Assembly (NCBI GenBank): GCA_002339085.1
Contig: DDDX01000039.1
Coordinates: forward strand, 1 to 7,057
Source of the DNA: Cellvibrionales bacterium UBA1969
GTDB lineage: Bacteria; Pseudomonadota; Gammaproteobacteria; Pseudomonadales; UBA7434
Reading direction: 5' to 3'
DNA length: 7,057 bases
A program made the position numbers and the translations under genes. The notes beneath the pieces were generated by a model. It saw only the letters and a list, made by a program, of their open reading frames with translations. It did not search any database and had not been told where the DNA came from. Of this stretch, positions 1 to 6,574 are shown one piece after another (the stretch's first letter is position 1; each line of letters opens with the position of its first letter).

Positions 1-1194
1 ATGCAAGACCTGGTTGAAAAGCACCCCAAGCACTTTGAACTCACTTTTAGCCTCGCAGTACTCCTGCAAAAAAACCAGCAAGCCGATCAAGCGCTTAATC
101 TGCTAACTCAATTGCCGAAAAATGATCAGCAACTGACAAAGGTGATCACGAAATCAACTGAGTTAATTCATCAACTCAAAGGCCCCAGTGAAGCAGCCGA
201 CCATCTTCGTCAGCAAATAAAAAAAACAGGCGCTCAATTCACCTTACAACATTATCGAGCAAAGTTATTATCGCAATTTAACATGCCTGCAGCAGAGGAA
301 GCGTTTAGCCAATTACTTGAGACGCATAGCAACGATGCAAGTTTACTTTACTCGCATGCTATTATTGCATTTGAAAACGGCAACATCATGGCAGCTAAAA
401 AAAGTTTTGAACAACTTCAAATAGTCGACCGGCATATTAATGCCAGCTACTATTATTTAGGCAGAATCTCCCAACAGCAACAGCAATTAAGTGAAGCAGA
501 GCACTTTTTTCGACAAGTTGGCAACGGCACTTTCTTTATGTCCGCCACGCAGCAACTGGTTAAACTGCAGGCCAGCAATGGCAGTATTGAAAAAGCCCGT
601 GCATATTTAACTTCGCTACGGAAAACAACACCTAACAAGGCTGGGCAATTTTGGGCCCTAGAGGCCGAGTTATTAAGGATTAACGGCCAAACAAGTGCGG
701 CTTATGAAGTGCTTGACCAGGCCGTTATAACGCTACCTGAACAGTTAATGCTGCGTATCGAACGCGCGCTTCTCAGTGAGCGGTTAAATAACTTCGCGGC
801 GACTGAAAAGGATTTACGCTTTGTCCTGAGTCGTGATCCTCAAAATGTCACGGCACTCAACGCGTTGGGTTACACGCTGACCAACAATAGCTTTCGCTTT
901 GAGGAGGCGCTGGCTCTGATCAGCCAAGCGATTACCTTACGTCCCGACGATGGAGCCATCATTGATAGTCTTGGTTGGGTACAATACCATTTAGGCGATT
1001 GGCATCTCGCCATTGAGAACCTCGAGCGCGCCTTTGAAATATTACCTGACGATGAAGTTGCAGCTCATTTAATCGAGGTTTACTGGCAAAATGGCGATCA
1101 CTATAAAGCTCGCCGTTTAATTAAAAAATTAAAAAAAACTGACACTCCGATGCCGCTAACAGATGACATTATCGAAGAACTGGATATTCGCTAG
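1..1194 (+). CDS. TPR-repeat protein upstream of lolB (probably 5'-truncated by the window edge)
   Basis: The visible 397 residues are mostly alpha-helical pairs of tetratricopeptide (TPR) type. The clearest repeats are at residues about 282-315, 319-352 and 353-377, with the usual small/aromatic pattern (ALGYTL, SLGWVQYHLGDW, AIENLERAFEILPDD); weaker repeats extend through residues 110-270. TPR arrays are protein-binding scaffolds, and the partner is unknown. A large TPR protein directly before lolB is typical of Pseudomonas and relatives, where it is commonly exported and about 550-600 residues long. The ATG at base 1 is therefore probably an internal Met of a longer gene, and no signal peptide is visible. 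The protein is glutamine-rich (34 of 397) with a run of five Gln at residues 158-162. Its TAG stop overlaps the lolB GTG by one base, which suggests coupled expression. The TPR assignment is firm; the exact function is not known. Confidence 0.85.
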   Translation: MQDLVEKHPKHFELTFSLAVLLQKNQQADQALNLLTQLPKNDQQLTKVITKSTELIHQLKGPSEAADHLRQQIKKTGAQFTLQHYRAKLLSQFNMPAAEEAFSQLLETHSNDASLLYSHAIIAFENGNIMAAKKSFEQLQIVDRHINASYYYLGRISQQQQQLSEAEHFFRQVGNGTFFMSATQQLVKLQASNGSIEKARAYLTSLRKTTPNKAGQFWALEAELLRINGQTSAAYEVLDQAVITLPEQLMLRIERALLSERLNNFAATEKDLRFVLSRDPQNVTALNALGYTLTNNSFRFEEALALISQAITLRPDDGAIIDSLGWVQYHLGDWHLAIENLERAFEILPDDEVAAHLIEVYWQNGDHYKARRLIKKLKKTDTPMPLTDDIIEELDIR

Positions 1195-1871
1195 TGAAAG
1201 CAATGCATCGACGACACAGTAGAACACGAATGAATGATACGATCAGACCTTTCTCGCTGCTCAATCGCTTAATAATGACCGTCTCTATATTTTGTTTAAC
1301 CGGCTGCATGCATCTCGCCAATTATGCACCAATCATCAAAGCTGAAACGCATCACGCCATGCCAAACGATTGGCAAATCAACGGCAAATTAGCCTTACAA
1401 GTGCCGGATCAAAACCAGCCTACACAACTACAATCTCATGTCTTGCGGTTTACTTGGCATCAGCAAAACGATGATTTTACGCTGCAGCTCAATGGCCCAT
1501 TGAATATTGGCTCAATGCGCATCATCAAACAGCAGCAGCTGACAACCTTTATTAAAGGTGATCGACGAATTGAATCAAATAATGCAGAGCAGCTAATGTC
1601 TAAACAAGCGAATTTACCCCTGCCACTGAACAGCTTAAGCTTTTGGCTGGTGGGACAACCATCGCCCATTTGGCCTTTCAAATTAATTGATAGTGATAGA
1701 ACCATTGACAAAACAAGCTTTATCCAGCAGGGTTGGCGGCTTGAATATCCTGAGTTTATGCCGAATCTGCAGCATCGACTGCCGAAAAAAATAATTGCTC
1801 GACACGATAGTATGAAATTGCGGATAGCTATTCATCAATGGCAATTGAACGGTGGTAGCGAGCAACGATAA
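1194..1871 (+). CDS. lolB: Outer-membrane lipoprotein receptor LolB
   Basis: LolB accepts lipoproteins from the periplasmic carrier LolA and inserts them into the inner leaflet of the outer membrane; it is itself a lipoprotein. Counting from the GTG start, a hydrophobic segment (LIMTVSIFCLTGC) ends in a lipobox with Cys38 as the lipidated residue. The body carries LolB-family motifs: WQINGKLALQV near residue 60, FTWHQQNDDFTLQLNGPL near 86-103 and LSFWLVGQPSP near 148-158. The Leu of GPL (about 103) probably corresponds to the exposed loop leucine needed for membrane insertion, but this is inferred by alignment from memory. The GTG start overlaps the upstream stop. In-frame ATGs at 1203 and 1230 are alternatives, and 1230 gives a more usual 25-residue signal peptide and a 213-residue protein, close to the 207 of E. 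coli. None has a strong ribosome binding site. The stop overlaps the ispE ATG by one base. Confidence 0.9.
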   Translation: MKAMHRRHSRTRMNDTIRPFSLLNRLIMTVSIFCLTGCMHLANYAPIIKAETHHAMPNDWQINGKLALQVPDQNQPTQLQSHVLRFTWHQQNDDFTLQLNGPLNIGSMRIIKQQQLTTFIKGDRRIESNNAEQLMSKQANLPLPLNSLSFWLVGQPSPIWPFKLIDSDRTIDKTSFIQQGWRLEYPEFMPNLQHRLPKKIIARHDSMKLRIAIHQWQLNGGSEQR

Positions 1872-2782
1872 TGAAAACCCTTACGCTCTGCGCGCCAGCT
1901 AAAATCAATCTTTTTTTGCATATTACGGGTCAACGTAGCGACGGTTATCACAACTTACAAACCGCTTTTCAACTGCTCAATTTTGGCGATCAGATTGAAT
2001 TTAAACTCACCGAAGGTAAAGACATTCATTTGATCAACACCCTGCCTGATGTCGATGACTGCGATAATTTAGTCATGCGCGCCGCACAATTACTGCAAAA
2101 TCAGGCGAATCGACCATTAAGCGGGGTTAAGATTAAGTTAGACAAACAAATTCCTATCGGCGGCGGACTCGGGGGTGGCAGCTCAAATGCCGCTAGCACA
2201 CTGTTAGGCCTAAACCAACTCTGGGACCTGCAACTCTCCCTGAAGCAATTAGCCGAACTAGGCTTGCGACTAGGCGCCGATGTACCGGTCTTTATTTACG
2301 GCAAAAGTAGCTTTGCTGAAGGAGTGGGCGAGCAGCTTCAGCCGTTAAAAATGCCAAAAATGTGGTTTCTGGTGCTAAAACCGCCCGTTAGTGTACCTAC
2401 TGAGACAATTTTCTCGCACACGCAATTGACACGCGACACGCGAGCGATCAAAATGCCCTCCGTTTTTGTGCAAGGAGAAAAAACGCAAGACCGTGCAGTT
2501 GAATCATTTTCAGGTCTGCAATTGAATCCTGAACTGATCAACGATTGTGAACCGATAGTCAGAATGCTTTATCCTGCCGTCGATCAAGCACTGAGCTGGC
2601 TGAATCAACATGCAAATGCAAGGTTAACCGGCACTGGTGCTTGTGTATTTGCCAGTTTCTCAGATTTCGACAGTGCAGAATCAGTATTTAGGCAAATACC
2701 GTCAGATTATCAAGGGTTTATTGCTCAAGGCATGGATCACTCTCTGGCACATGAACAGCTTTATCACCGCATTAATAAATGA
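1871..2782 (+). CDS. ispE: 4-diphosphocytidyl-2-C-methyl-D-erythritol kinase IspE
   Basis: IspE is a cytoplasmic GHMP-family kinase that phosphorylates the 2-hydroxyl of CDP-methylerythritol with ATP, in the MEP pathway to isopentenyl diphosphate. Three GHMP motifs are visible. The first is PAKINLFL at residues 9-16, with Lys11 as the likely catalytic lysine. The second is the glycine-rich ATP loop IPIGGGLGGGSSNAAS at 94-109. The third is the C-terminal RLTGTGACVFA at 251-261. GADVPVF at 135-141 holds Asp137, the expected catalytic base. The length of 303 residues is slightly above the 283 of E. coli; the extra residues appear to lie in the 185-215 region. The ATG overlaps the lolB stop (TAATG), so translation is probably coupled. 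The lolB-ispE-prs order is standard for gammaproteobacteria. There is no sign of damage. Confidence 0.97.
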   Translation: MKTLTLCAPAKINLFLHITGQRSDGYHNLQTAFQLLNFGDQIEFKLTEGKDIHLINTLPDVDDCDNLVMRAAQLLQNQANRPLSGVKIKLDKQIPIGGGLGGGSSNAASTLLGLNQLWDLQLSLKQLAELGLRLGADVPVFIYGKSSFAEGVGEQLQPLKMPKMWFLVLKPPVSVPTETIFSHTQLTRDTRAIKMPSVFVQGEKTQDRAVESFSGLQLNPELINDCEPIVRMLYPAVDQALSWLNQHANARLTGTGACVFASFSDFDSAESVFRQIPSDYQGFIAQGMDHSLAHEQLYHRINK

Positions 2783-2810
2783 TAAGCTATTGAATTATTG
2801 AAAGTTTTAT

Positions 2811-2885
2811 TGGGGCGTCGCCAAGCGGCAAGGCACGGGGTTTTGATCTCCGCATTCGAAGGTTCGAATCCTTCCGCCCCAGCCA
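2811..2885 (+). tRNA. tRNA-Gln(UUG), lone gene between ispE and prs
   Basis: This is a 75-base cloverleaf with encoded CCA. The acceptor TGGGGCG (2811-2817) pairs fully with CGCCCCA (2875-2881), and the discriminator is G2882. The D stem GCC/GGC and the T stem GAAGG/CCTTC are intact. The anticodon stem CGGGG/CTCCG holds one G-U pair. The loop TTTTGAT puts anticodon TTG at 2843-2845, which reads CAA and, by wobble, CAG. It lies 28 bases after ispE, and a tRNA-Gln at this spot is also known in Pseudomonas. It differs at many positions from the tRNA-Gln genes at the right end of the window. No clear promoter is visible in the 28-base gap, so it may be processed from the ispE transcript or use a promoter within the end of ispE. 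Confidence 0.97.
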
Positions 2886-2898
2886 TTTTTGCCCACTG

Positions 2899-2926
2899 CA
2901 GCGATTTATAAAAGTTTCGCTGTTTT
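2899..2926 (+). terminator. Weak intrinsic terminator after tRNA-Gln
   Basis: A perfect 6-bp inverted repeat, CAGCGA (2899-2904) and TCGCTG (2917-2922), with a 12-base AT-rich loop is followed directly by TTTT (2923-2926). The position, 13 bases after the tRNA, fits tRNA transcript termination. The stem is short and the T-run brief, so read-through into prs is likely. Confidence 0.45.
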
Positions 2927-2975
2927 GGAAAACTCATATTCAAAAGAAATCTAAAACGATCCCAAGGGAGCTCCA

Positions 2976-3920
2976 GTGGCTAAAAACTTGATGCTTTTCA
3001 GCGGTAACGCTAATCCAGACTTAGCCAAAAAAGTGGCCAACGAATTGAGTCTGAGACTCGGTGAAGCTGATGTCAGTAAATTCAGCGATGGCGAAATCAA
3101 TGTAGCTATTAATGAAAATGTTCGAGGTAAAGATGTTTTCATTGTTCAATCTACATGTGCGCCAACTAACGATAACTTAATGGAATTGTTAATTTTGGTT
3201 GATGCCTTGCGTCGAGCATCGGCCGTTAGAATAACCGCTGTCGTTCCCTACTTTGGCTACGCCCGCCAAGACCGCCGTGTTCGCTCGGCTAGGGTAGCCA
3301 TTACCGCTAAAGTCGTGGCCGATATGATGGTCCGTGTAGGTGTTGACCGCGTGCTAACTGTCGACCTGCATGCCGAGCAGATTCAGGGCTTCTTTGACTG
3401 TCCAGTGGATAATGTATATGGCTCTCCGGTTTTATTAAGAGACATTGAAAAACAGCGCTATAAAGATTGCTTAGTGGTTTCACCGGACATTGGTGGCGTG
3501 GTGAGAGCCCGTGCCATCGCCAAGCAGCTAGATACTGATCTGGCTATTATCGATAAACGCCGTCCGCAGGCGAATGTCGCTGAAGTGATGAATATTATCG
3601 GTGACGTATCAGGTAAAACTTGCCTGTTAGTCGATGATATTGTCGATACTGCAGGCACCTTGTGCACCGCTGCCGCCGCTCTTAAAGAACACCATGCTGC
3701 CGCCGTTATTGCTTATTGCACACATCCGGTACTGTCAGGACCTGCTATCGAACGTATTGGTGACTCAGAATTGGATGCCTTGGTAGTGACCGACACCATT
3801 CCTTTATCTCAAACAGCAATCGATACAGGAAAAATTCGCGTGTTATCAATGGCCAATATGCTGGCAGAGTCGATTCGACGCGTCAGCAATGAAGAATCTA
3901 TTAGCGCGATGTTTCGCTAA
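2976..3920 (+). CDS. prs: Ribose-phosphate pyrophosphokinase (PRPP synthase)
   Basis: Prs makes 5-phosphoribosyl-1-diphosphate from ribose 5-phosphate and ATP, feeding purine, pyrimidine, NAD, histidine and tryptophan synthesis; it is a cytoplasmic hexamer. The 314 residues match the class I family over the full length. Visible motifs are FSDGEINVAINENVRG at 37-52 (substrate and allosteric region), CAPTNDNLMEL at 61-71, YFGYARQDRRVRSAR at 92-106 (ATP site), VDLHAEQIQGFF at 129-140 (catalytic His132), the flexible-loop KRRPQAN at 194-200, and the PRPP-binding VDDIVDTAGTL at 219-229. The GTG start is supported by AGGGAG at 2965-2970, five bases upstream; E. coli prs also uses GTG. In the conserved RSARVPITAK stretch the proline is replaced by Ala108. 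The preceding 90-base gap holds the tRNA terminator and no promoter I could call confidently. Confidence 0.98.
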   Translation: MAKNLMLFSGNANPDLAKKVANELSLRLGEADVSKFSDGEINVAINENVRGKDVFIVQSTCAPTNDNLMELLILVDALRRASAVRITAVVPYFGYARQDRRVRSARVAITAKVVADMMVRVGVDRVLTVDLHAEQIQGFFDCPVDNVYGSPVLLRDIEKQRYKDCLVVSPDIGGVVRARAIAKQLDTDLAIIDKRRPQANVAEVMNIIGDVSGKTCLLVDDIVDTAGTLCTAAAALKEHHAAAVIAYCTHPVLSGPAIERIGDSELDALVVTDTIPLSQTAIDTGKIRVLSMANMLAESIRRVSNEESISAMFR

Positions 3921-3962
3921 CGCGCTAATGTAGCCGTTAAGCCTTTTTTCATGTGGCTTAAC
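3900..3962 (+). promoter_or_regulatory. Overlapping, mutually exclusive hairpins at the prs-rplY junction
   Basis: Three inverted repeats overlap here. Hairpin A pairs 3900-3908 with 3921-3929 (9 bp, perfect, across the prs stop codon, 12-base loop). Hairpin B pairs 3918-3922 with 3935-3939 and 3924-3927 with 3931-3934 (one bulged C, 3-base loop). Hairpin C pairs 3936-3943 with 3955-3962 (8 bp, perfect, 11-base loop containing six T). B uses bases needed by both A and C, so A plus C or B alone can form. B is followed after four bases by six T (3944-3949), as in a terminator; A and C are not followed by T-runs at the right distance. The inverted repeats are seen directly; a switching role is inferred from the geometry only. 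Confidence 0.4.
3918..3949 (+). terminator. Candidate weak terminator downstream of prs (hairpin B plus T-run)
   Basis: TAACG and GCTA on the left pair with TAGC and CGTTA on the right around the loop ATG, with one bulged C at 3923. Four bases later comes a run of six T (3944-3949). The stem is AT-rich and bulged, so termination would be partial at best. It competes with the flanking hairpins for the same bases. Confidence 0.3.
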
Positions 3963-3972
3963 CCCTTAAACC

Positions 3973-4003
3973 CAACGCATGCTCCGGTCGCAGGACATCG
4001 TTG
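3973..4003 (+). promoter_or_regulatory. Stem-loop in the rplY 5' leader, candidate L25 operator
   Basis: CAACG (3974-3977 with its leading C at 3973) pairs with CGTTG at 3999-4003, and inside it TCC (3983-3985) pairs with GGA (3993-3995), leaving a 7-base apical loop and an asymmetric internal loop (5 and 3 bases). It ends 10 bases before the rplY ribosome binding site GAGGA (4014-4018). Autogenous translational repression by L25 is reported for E. coli rplY. That this structure serves the role here is inference from position and the internal-loop architecture, since L25 binds an internal loop (loop E) in 5S rRNA. Confidence 0.25.
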
Positions 4004-4025
4004 ATAACAGACTGAGGAAATAATT

Positions 4026-4697
4026 ATGTCTGATGCATATATACTCGAAGCCACAAGCCGAGCCGACGCAGGGAAAGGTGCGAGCCGCCGCCTACGTCGT
4101 CTTGAAAATAAAGTCCCCGGTATTGTTTACGGTGGTAAGTCTGACCCCGTCAGCATATCAATGGATCATGATCCACTGTTTCACCAACTTGAAAATGAAG
4201 CGTTTTTTTCTAGCATCATTCAATTGAAGATTGATGGTAAGGGCGAAGATGTATTGCTTAAAGATCTACAACGTCACCCTGCTAAAAATATCATTATGCA
4301 TGCTGACTTTTTGCGGGTTGATAAAAACCAAGCTATCGTCGTTCAAGTACCACTGCACTTTGTTAACGAAGACAGCTCTGTAGGCGTTAAAATGCAAGGT
4401 GGACGTGTATCTCACCAGGCTAATGAAATTGAAATTCGCTGTCTACCTGGTGACTTACCTGAATACATCGAAGTTGACATGGCTGAAGTCGAAGTAGGTC
4501 AAGTAATTCACTTGTCTGATGTGATATTACCCGAGGGCGTAGTCAGCGTAGCACTTGGTCTTGGCGAAGAACATGACCTGGCCATTGCTAACATTTCGGC
4601 ACCGAAAGCTGAAACTGAAACTGACGATGACACAGTCGCATCAAACGAAGACGATGCTGTAGCTGATGCAGACGATGACGCAGAATCTAAGGATTAG
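4026..4697 (+). CDS. rplY: 50S ribosomal protein L25, long CTC/TL5 form
   Basis: L25 binds loop E of 5S rRNA in the central protuberance of the large subunit; longer CTC-type versions are also linked to stress in other bacteria. Residues about 5-95 form the L25 5S-binding domain, with GKGASRRLRRLENKVPGIVYGG at 16-37 and the end of the domain at about LQRHPAKNIIMHADFLRVD. Residues about 100-190 are the extra beta-rich C-terminal domain of the long form (VPLHFVNEDSSVGVKMQGG, LPEYIEVDM, GQVIHLSDV). A tail from residue 195 is very acidic, rich in Asp and Glu. At 223 residues it is more than twice the 94-residue E. coli protein. The ATG has a clear GAGGA seven bases upstream. A +1-frame overlapping reading at 4033-4227 is a shadow. 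The prs-rplY-pth order is the Pseudomonas-type arrangement. Confidence 0.97.
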   Translation: MSDAYILEATSRADAGKGASRRLRRLENKVPGIVYGGKSDPVSISMDHDPLFHQLENEAFFSSIIQLKIDGKGEDVLLKDLQRHPAKNIIMHADFLRVDKNQAIVVQVPLHFVNEDSSVGVKMQGGRVSHQANEIEIRCLPGDLPEYIEVDMAEVEVGQVIHLSDVILPEGVVSVALGLGEEHDLAIANISAPKAETETDDDTVASNEDDAVADADDDAESKD

Positions 4698-4702
4698 GTT
4701 TA

Positions 4703-4735
4703 TTTGACGCTCGTGCTGTTCGCGCGAGCGTCAAA
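4703..4735 (+). terminator. Strong 14-bp hairpin after rplY, no T-run
   Basis: Bases 4703-4716 pair with 4722-4735 (14 bp including one G-U) around a 5-base loop, starting six bases after the rplY stop. The core is GC-rich (GACGCTCG/CGAGCGTC). No T-run follows on the + strand, and none on the minus strand either, so it is not a standard intrinsic terminator. It could stabilise the 3' end of the rplY mRNA or mark a processing or Rho-linked site. Confidence 0.5.
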
Positions 4736-4799
4736 GCATTCAGTTACCCTGTTAAACGGCAATATGAAGCATAATACGGTTTCCAGCTAGGTAACGACT

Positions 4800-5417
4800 A
4801 TGACTGACACCACGCCTGTACGTCTGCTTGTTGGACTCGGCAATCCTGGTAGTGAATACAGCCAAACACGGCACAACGCCGGATTCTGGCTGATTGATGA
4901 ATTAATTCGCCGACTACCCAATAGCCAAGCCTTAAGCGAAGACAGTAAATTCCATGGCCGGAGTGGTCAACTCATTATCGGCGGACACAGTATTCGTCTG
5001 CTGCAACCCTCTACCTTTATGAATCGCAGTGGTTTATCGGTCGCAGCCTTAGCCAATTTTTATAAGATAGCGCCTGAGGCAATTTTAGTCGCTCACGATG
5101 AGCTTGATATTGCACCGGGTACCGTGCGGTTAAAAATCGGCGGCGGTCACGGCGGCCATAATGGTCTAAGAGATATTATTTCTAGCCTTGGCAACCAAAA
5201 ATATTTCGGCCGCTTACGTATTGGTATTGGCCACCCTGGCAACGCTAAGCAAGTCAGTAACTTTGTATTAAAAAAAGCTCCGAGCACCGAGCAGCGCTGG
5301 ATAGAAGACAGCATTGATGAAGTGGTTCGGCATATTGAGGCCATCGTAAAAGGCGACTGGCAGCTTGTTATGAATCAACTGCACAGCTTTAATGCGGCAG
5401 ACAGCGACACCGAATGA
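4800..5417 (+). CDS. pth: Peptidyl-tRNA hydrolase
   Basis: Pth cleaves the ester bond of peptidyl-tRNAs that drop off ribosomes and recycles the tRNA; it is an essential cytoplasmic monomer. The 205 residues carry every family signature. GLGNPGSEYSQTRHNAGFW at 12-30 holds Asn15 and catalytic His25 (E. coli Asn10 and His20). FMNRSG at 73-78 holds Asn75 (E. coli Asn68). HDELD at 99-103 holds Asp100 (E. coli Asp93). GGGHGGHNGLRD at 114-125 holds His120 and Asn121 (E. coli 113 and 114). The ATG has a modest AGG at 4789-4791. Upstream, 102 bases separate it from rplY and contain the strong hairpin; I could not identify a convincing promoter in the rest. It sits nine bases before ychF, and pth-ychF pairing is common in bacteria. 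Confidence 0.98.
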   Translation: MTDTTPVRLLVGLGNPGSEYSQTRHNAGFWLIDELIRRLPNSQALSEDSKFHGRSGQLIIGGHSIRLLQPSTFMNRSGLSVAALANFYKIAPEAILVAHDELDIAPGTVRLKIGGGHGGHNGLRDIISSLGNQKYFGRLRIGIGHPGNAKQVSNFVLKKAPSTEQRWIEDSIDEVVRHIEAIVKGDWQLVMNQLHSFNAADSDTE

Positions 5418-5426
5418 GACAATACT

Positions 5427-6518
5427 ATGGGATTTAATTGCGGCATTGTTGGCCTACCGAATGTAGGTAAATCGACCTTATTTAACGCCTTAACCAAAGC
5501 CGGCATCGATGCCGAGAATTTTCCTTTTTGCACCATTGAACCTAATACGGGCATTGTGCCAATACCTGATCCACGCATCGACCAATTGGCCAGTATTGTC
5601 AAGCCCGAAAAAATTATTCCCACCACGATGGAATTTGTCGACATCGCCGGTTTAGTAGCTGGCGCCTCGAAAGGCGAAGGGCTTGGCAACCAGTTTTTAG
5701 GTAATATTCGCGAAACTGATGCGATTGCCCACGTGGTGCGCTGCTTTGACGATGACAACGTGATTCATGTCGAGGGCAGTATTAACCCCGCGGCCGACAT
5801 TGAAGTGATTAACACCGAACTAGCACTGGCTGATTTAGACAGTGTTGAAAAAGCGCTGTTACGCTTTAGCAAAGCGGCTAAAGGCCAAGATGCTGATGCC
5901 ATTGCTATAAAAGCGCTGTTAGAGAAAGTACAGCCGCATCTCGATGAAGCGAAACCTTTGCGCGCTATGAGTTTAACTGACGACGAACTGAAAAAACTCA
6001 AACCGCTGAGTCTATTAACGCTCAAACCGACCATGTACATCGCTAATGTTGATGAAGATGGCTTTGACAATAATCCTTACCTCGATCAAGTACAGGCCAT
6101 TGCCGATAATGAGTCGGCCGTGGTGGTGAGTATTTGTAATAAACTCGAAGCCGAAATAGCCGAGCTTGAAGACGATGAACGTAATGAATTTTTAGCTGAC
6201 TTAGGCATGGCTGAAGCCGGCCTGGACCGCGTCATCCGAGCCGGTTATGACCTACTTGCGCTGCACACCTACTTTACCGCTGGCGTGAAAGAGGTGCGTG
6301 CCTGGACCATTCCTCTAGCATCAAGCGCACCTCAAGCGGCTGGTAAAATTCACACCGATTTTGAAAAAGGCTTTATTCGAGCCGAAGTAATCGGTTTTGA
6401 TGACTATATCGCCGGTAATGGTGAACAAGGGGCCAAAGATGCAGGAAAATGGCGCTTAGAGGGCAAAGACTATACCGTCGTCGATGGTGATGTGATTCAC
6501 TTTCGGTTTAATGTATAA
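5427..6518 (+). CDS. ychF: Redox-regulated ATPase YchF (Ola1/Obg family)
   Basis: YchF is a universally conserved P-loop protein of the Obg family that hydrolyses ATP rather than GTP, associates with ribosomes and negatively affects oxidative-stress responses. Its 363 residues equal the E. coli length. The Walker A/G1 motif is GLPNVGKST at 9-17, and NFPFCTIEPN at 31-40 includes Cys35, implicated in redox control in E. coli. The G3 region is DIAGLVAGASKGEGLGNQFL at 72-91. The altered G4 motif NVDE at 207-210 replaces NKxD and explains the ATP preference. A coiled-coil insertion spans about 125-195, and a C-terminal TGS domain covers about 280-363, ending in GDVIHFRFNV. It starts nine bases after pth and has a poor ribosome binding site, so it is probably translated from the pth message. 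No anomalies are visible. Confidence 0.98.
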   Translation: MGFNCGIVGLPNVGKSTLFNALTKAGIDAENFPFCTIEPNTGIVPIPDPRIDQLASIVKPEKIIPTTMEFVDIAGLVAGASKGEGLGNQFLGNIRETDAIAHVVRCFDDDNVIHVEGSINPAADIEVINTELALADLDSVEKALLRFSKAAKGQDADAIAIKALLEKVQPHLDEAKPLRAMSLTDDELKKLKPLSLLTLKPTMYIANVDEDGFDNNPYLDQVQAIADNESAVVVSICNKLEAEIAELEDDERNEFLADLGMAEAGLDRVIRAGYDLLALHTYFTAGVKEVRAWTIPLASSAPQAAGKIHTDFEKGFIRAEVIGFDDYIAGNGEQGAKDAGKWRLEGKDYTVVDGDVIHFRFNV

Positions 6519-6538
6519 ACAAACCTTGCGCTTCTAAC

Positions 6539-6574
6539 TTGACAAAAAAGCGGTCAATCGGGAGAATGCGCCTC
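6539..6574 (+). promoter_or_regulatory. Stable-RNA promoter of the tRNA cluster, GC-rich discriminator
   Basis: A perfect -35 TTGACA (6539-6544), a 17-base spacer and a -10 GAGAAT (6562-6567, 4 of 6 consensus) are followed by GCGCCTCC (6568-6575). This discriminator is almost identical to that of E. coli rrn P1 promoters. GC-rich discriminators are the mark of ppGpp/DksA-inhibited, growth-rate-controlled promoters. The start site would fall near 6574-6576, about 60 bases before tRNA-Met. A TTGAC/GTCAA dyad (6539-6543, 6553-6557) overlaps the -35 box. No terminator is visible between ychF and this promoter. Confidence 0.85.

Noticed and set aside
453..638. Open readings on the minus strand throughout the window (for example 453-638, 2338-2541, 5375-5758, 5765-6070)
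   Set aside because: Each lies inside a well-recognised + strand gene, has no family resemblance and low-complexity composition, and lacks independent support.
2925..2954. Promoter for prs with TTGGAA as -35 at 2925-2930
   Set aside because: The matching -10 position (AATCTA or ATCTAA) is poor, and AT-rich gaps give such matches by chance.
4033..4227. Short + strand reading overlapping the start of rplY in another frame
   Set aside because: It lies fully within the conserved L25 domain coding region, has no own ribosome binding site and no recognisable features.
4741..4799. Promoter for pth with CATAAT at 4770-4775 as -10
   Set aside because: No acceptable -35 hexamer lies 16-18 bases upstream; the nearest TTACCC is 20 bases away, so I did not list it.
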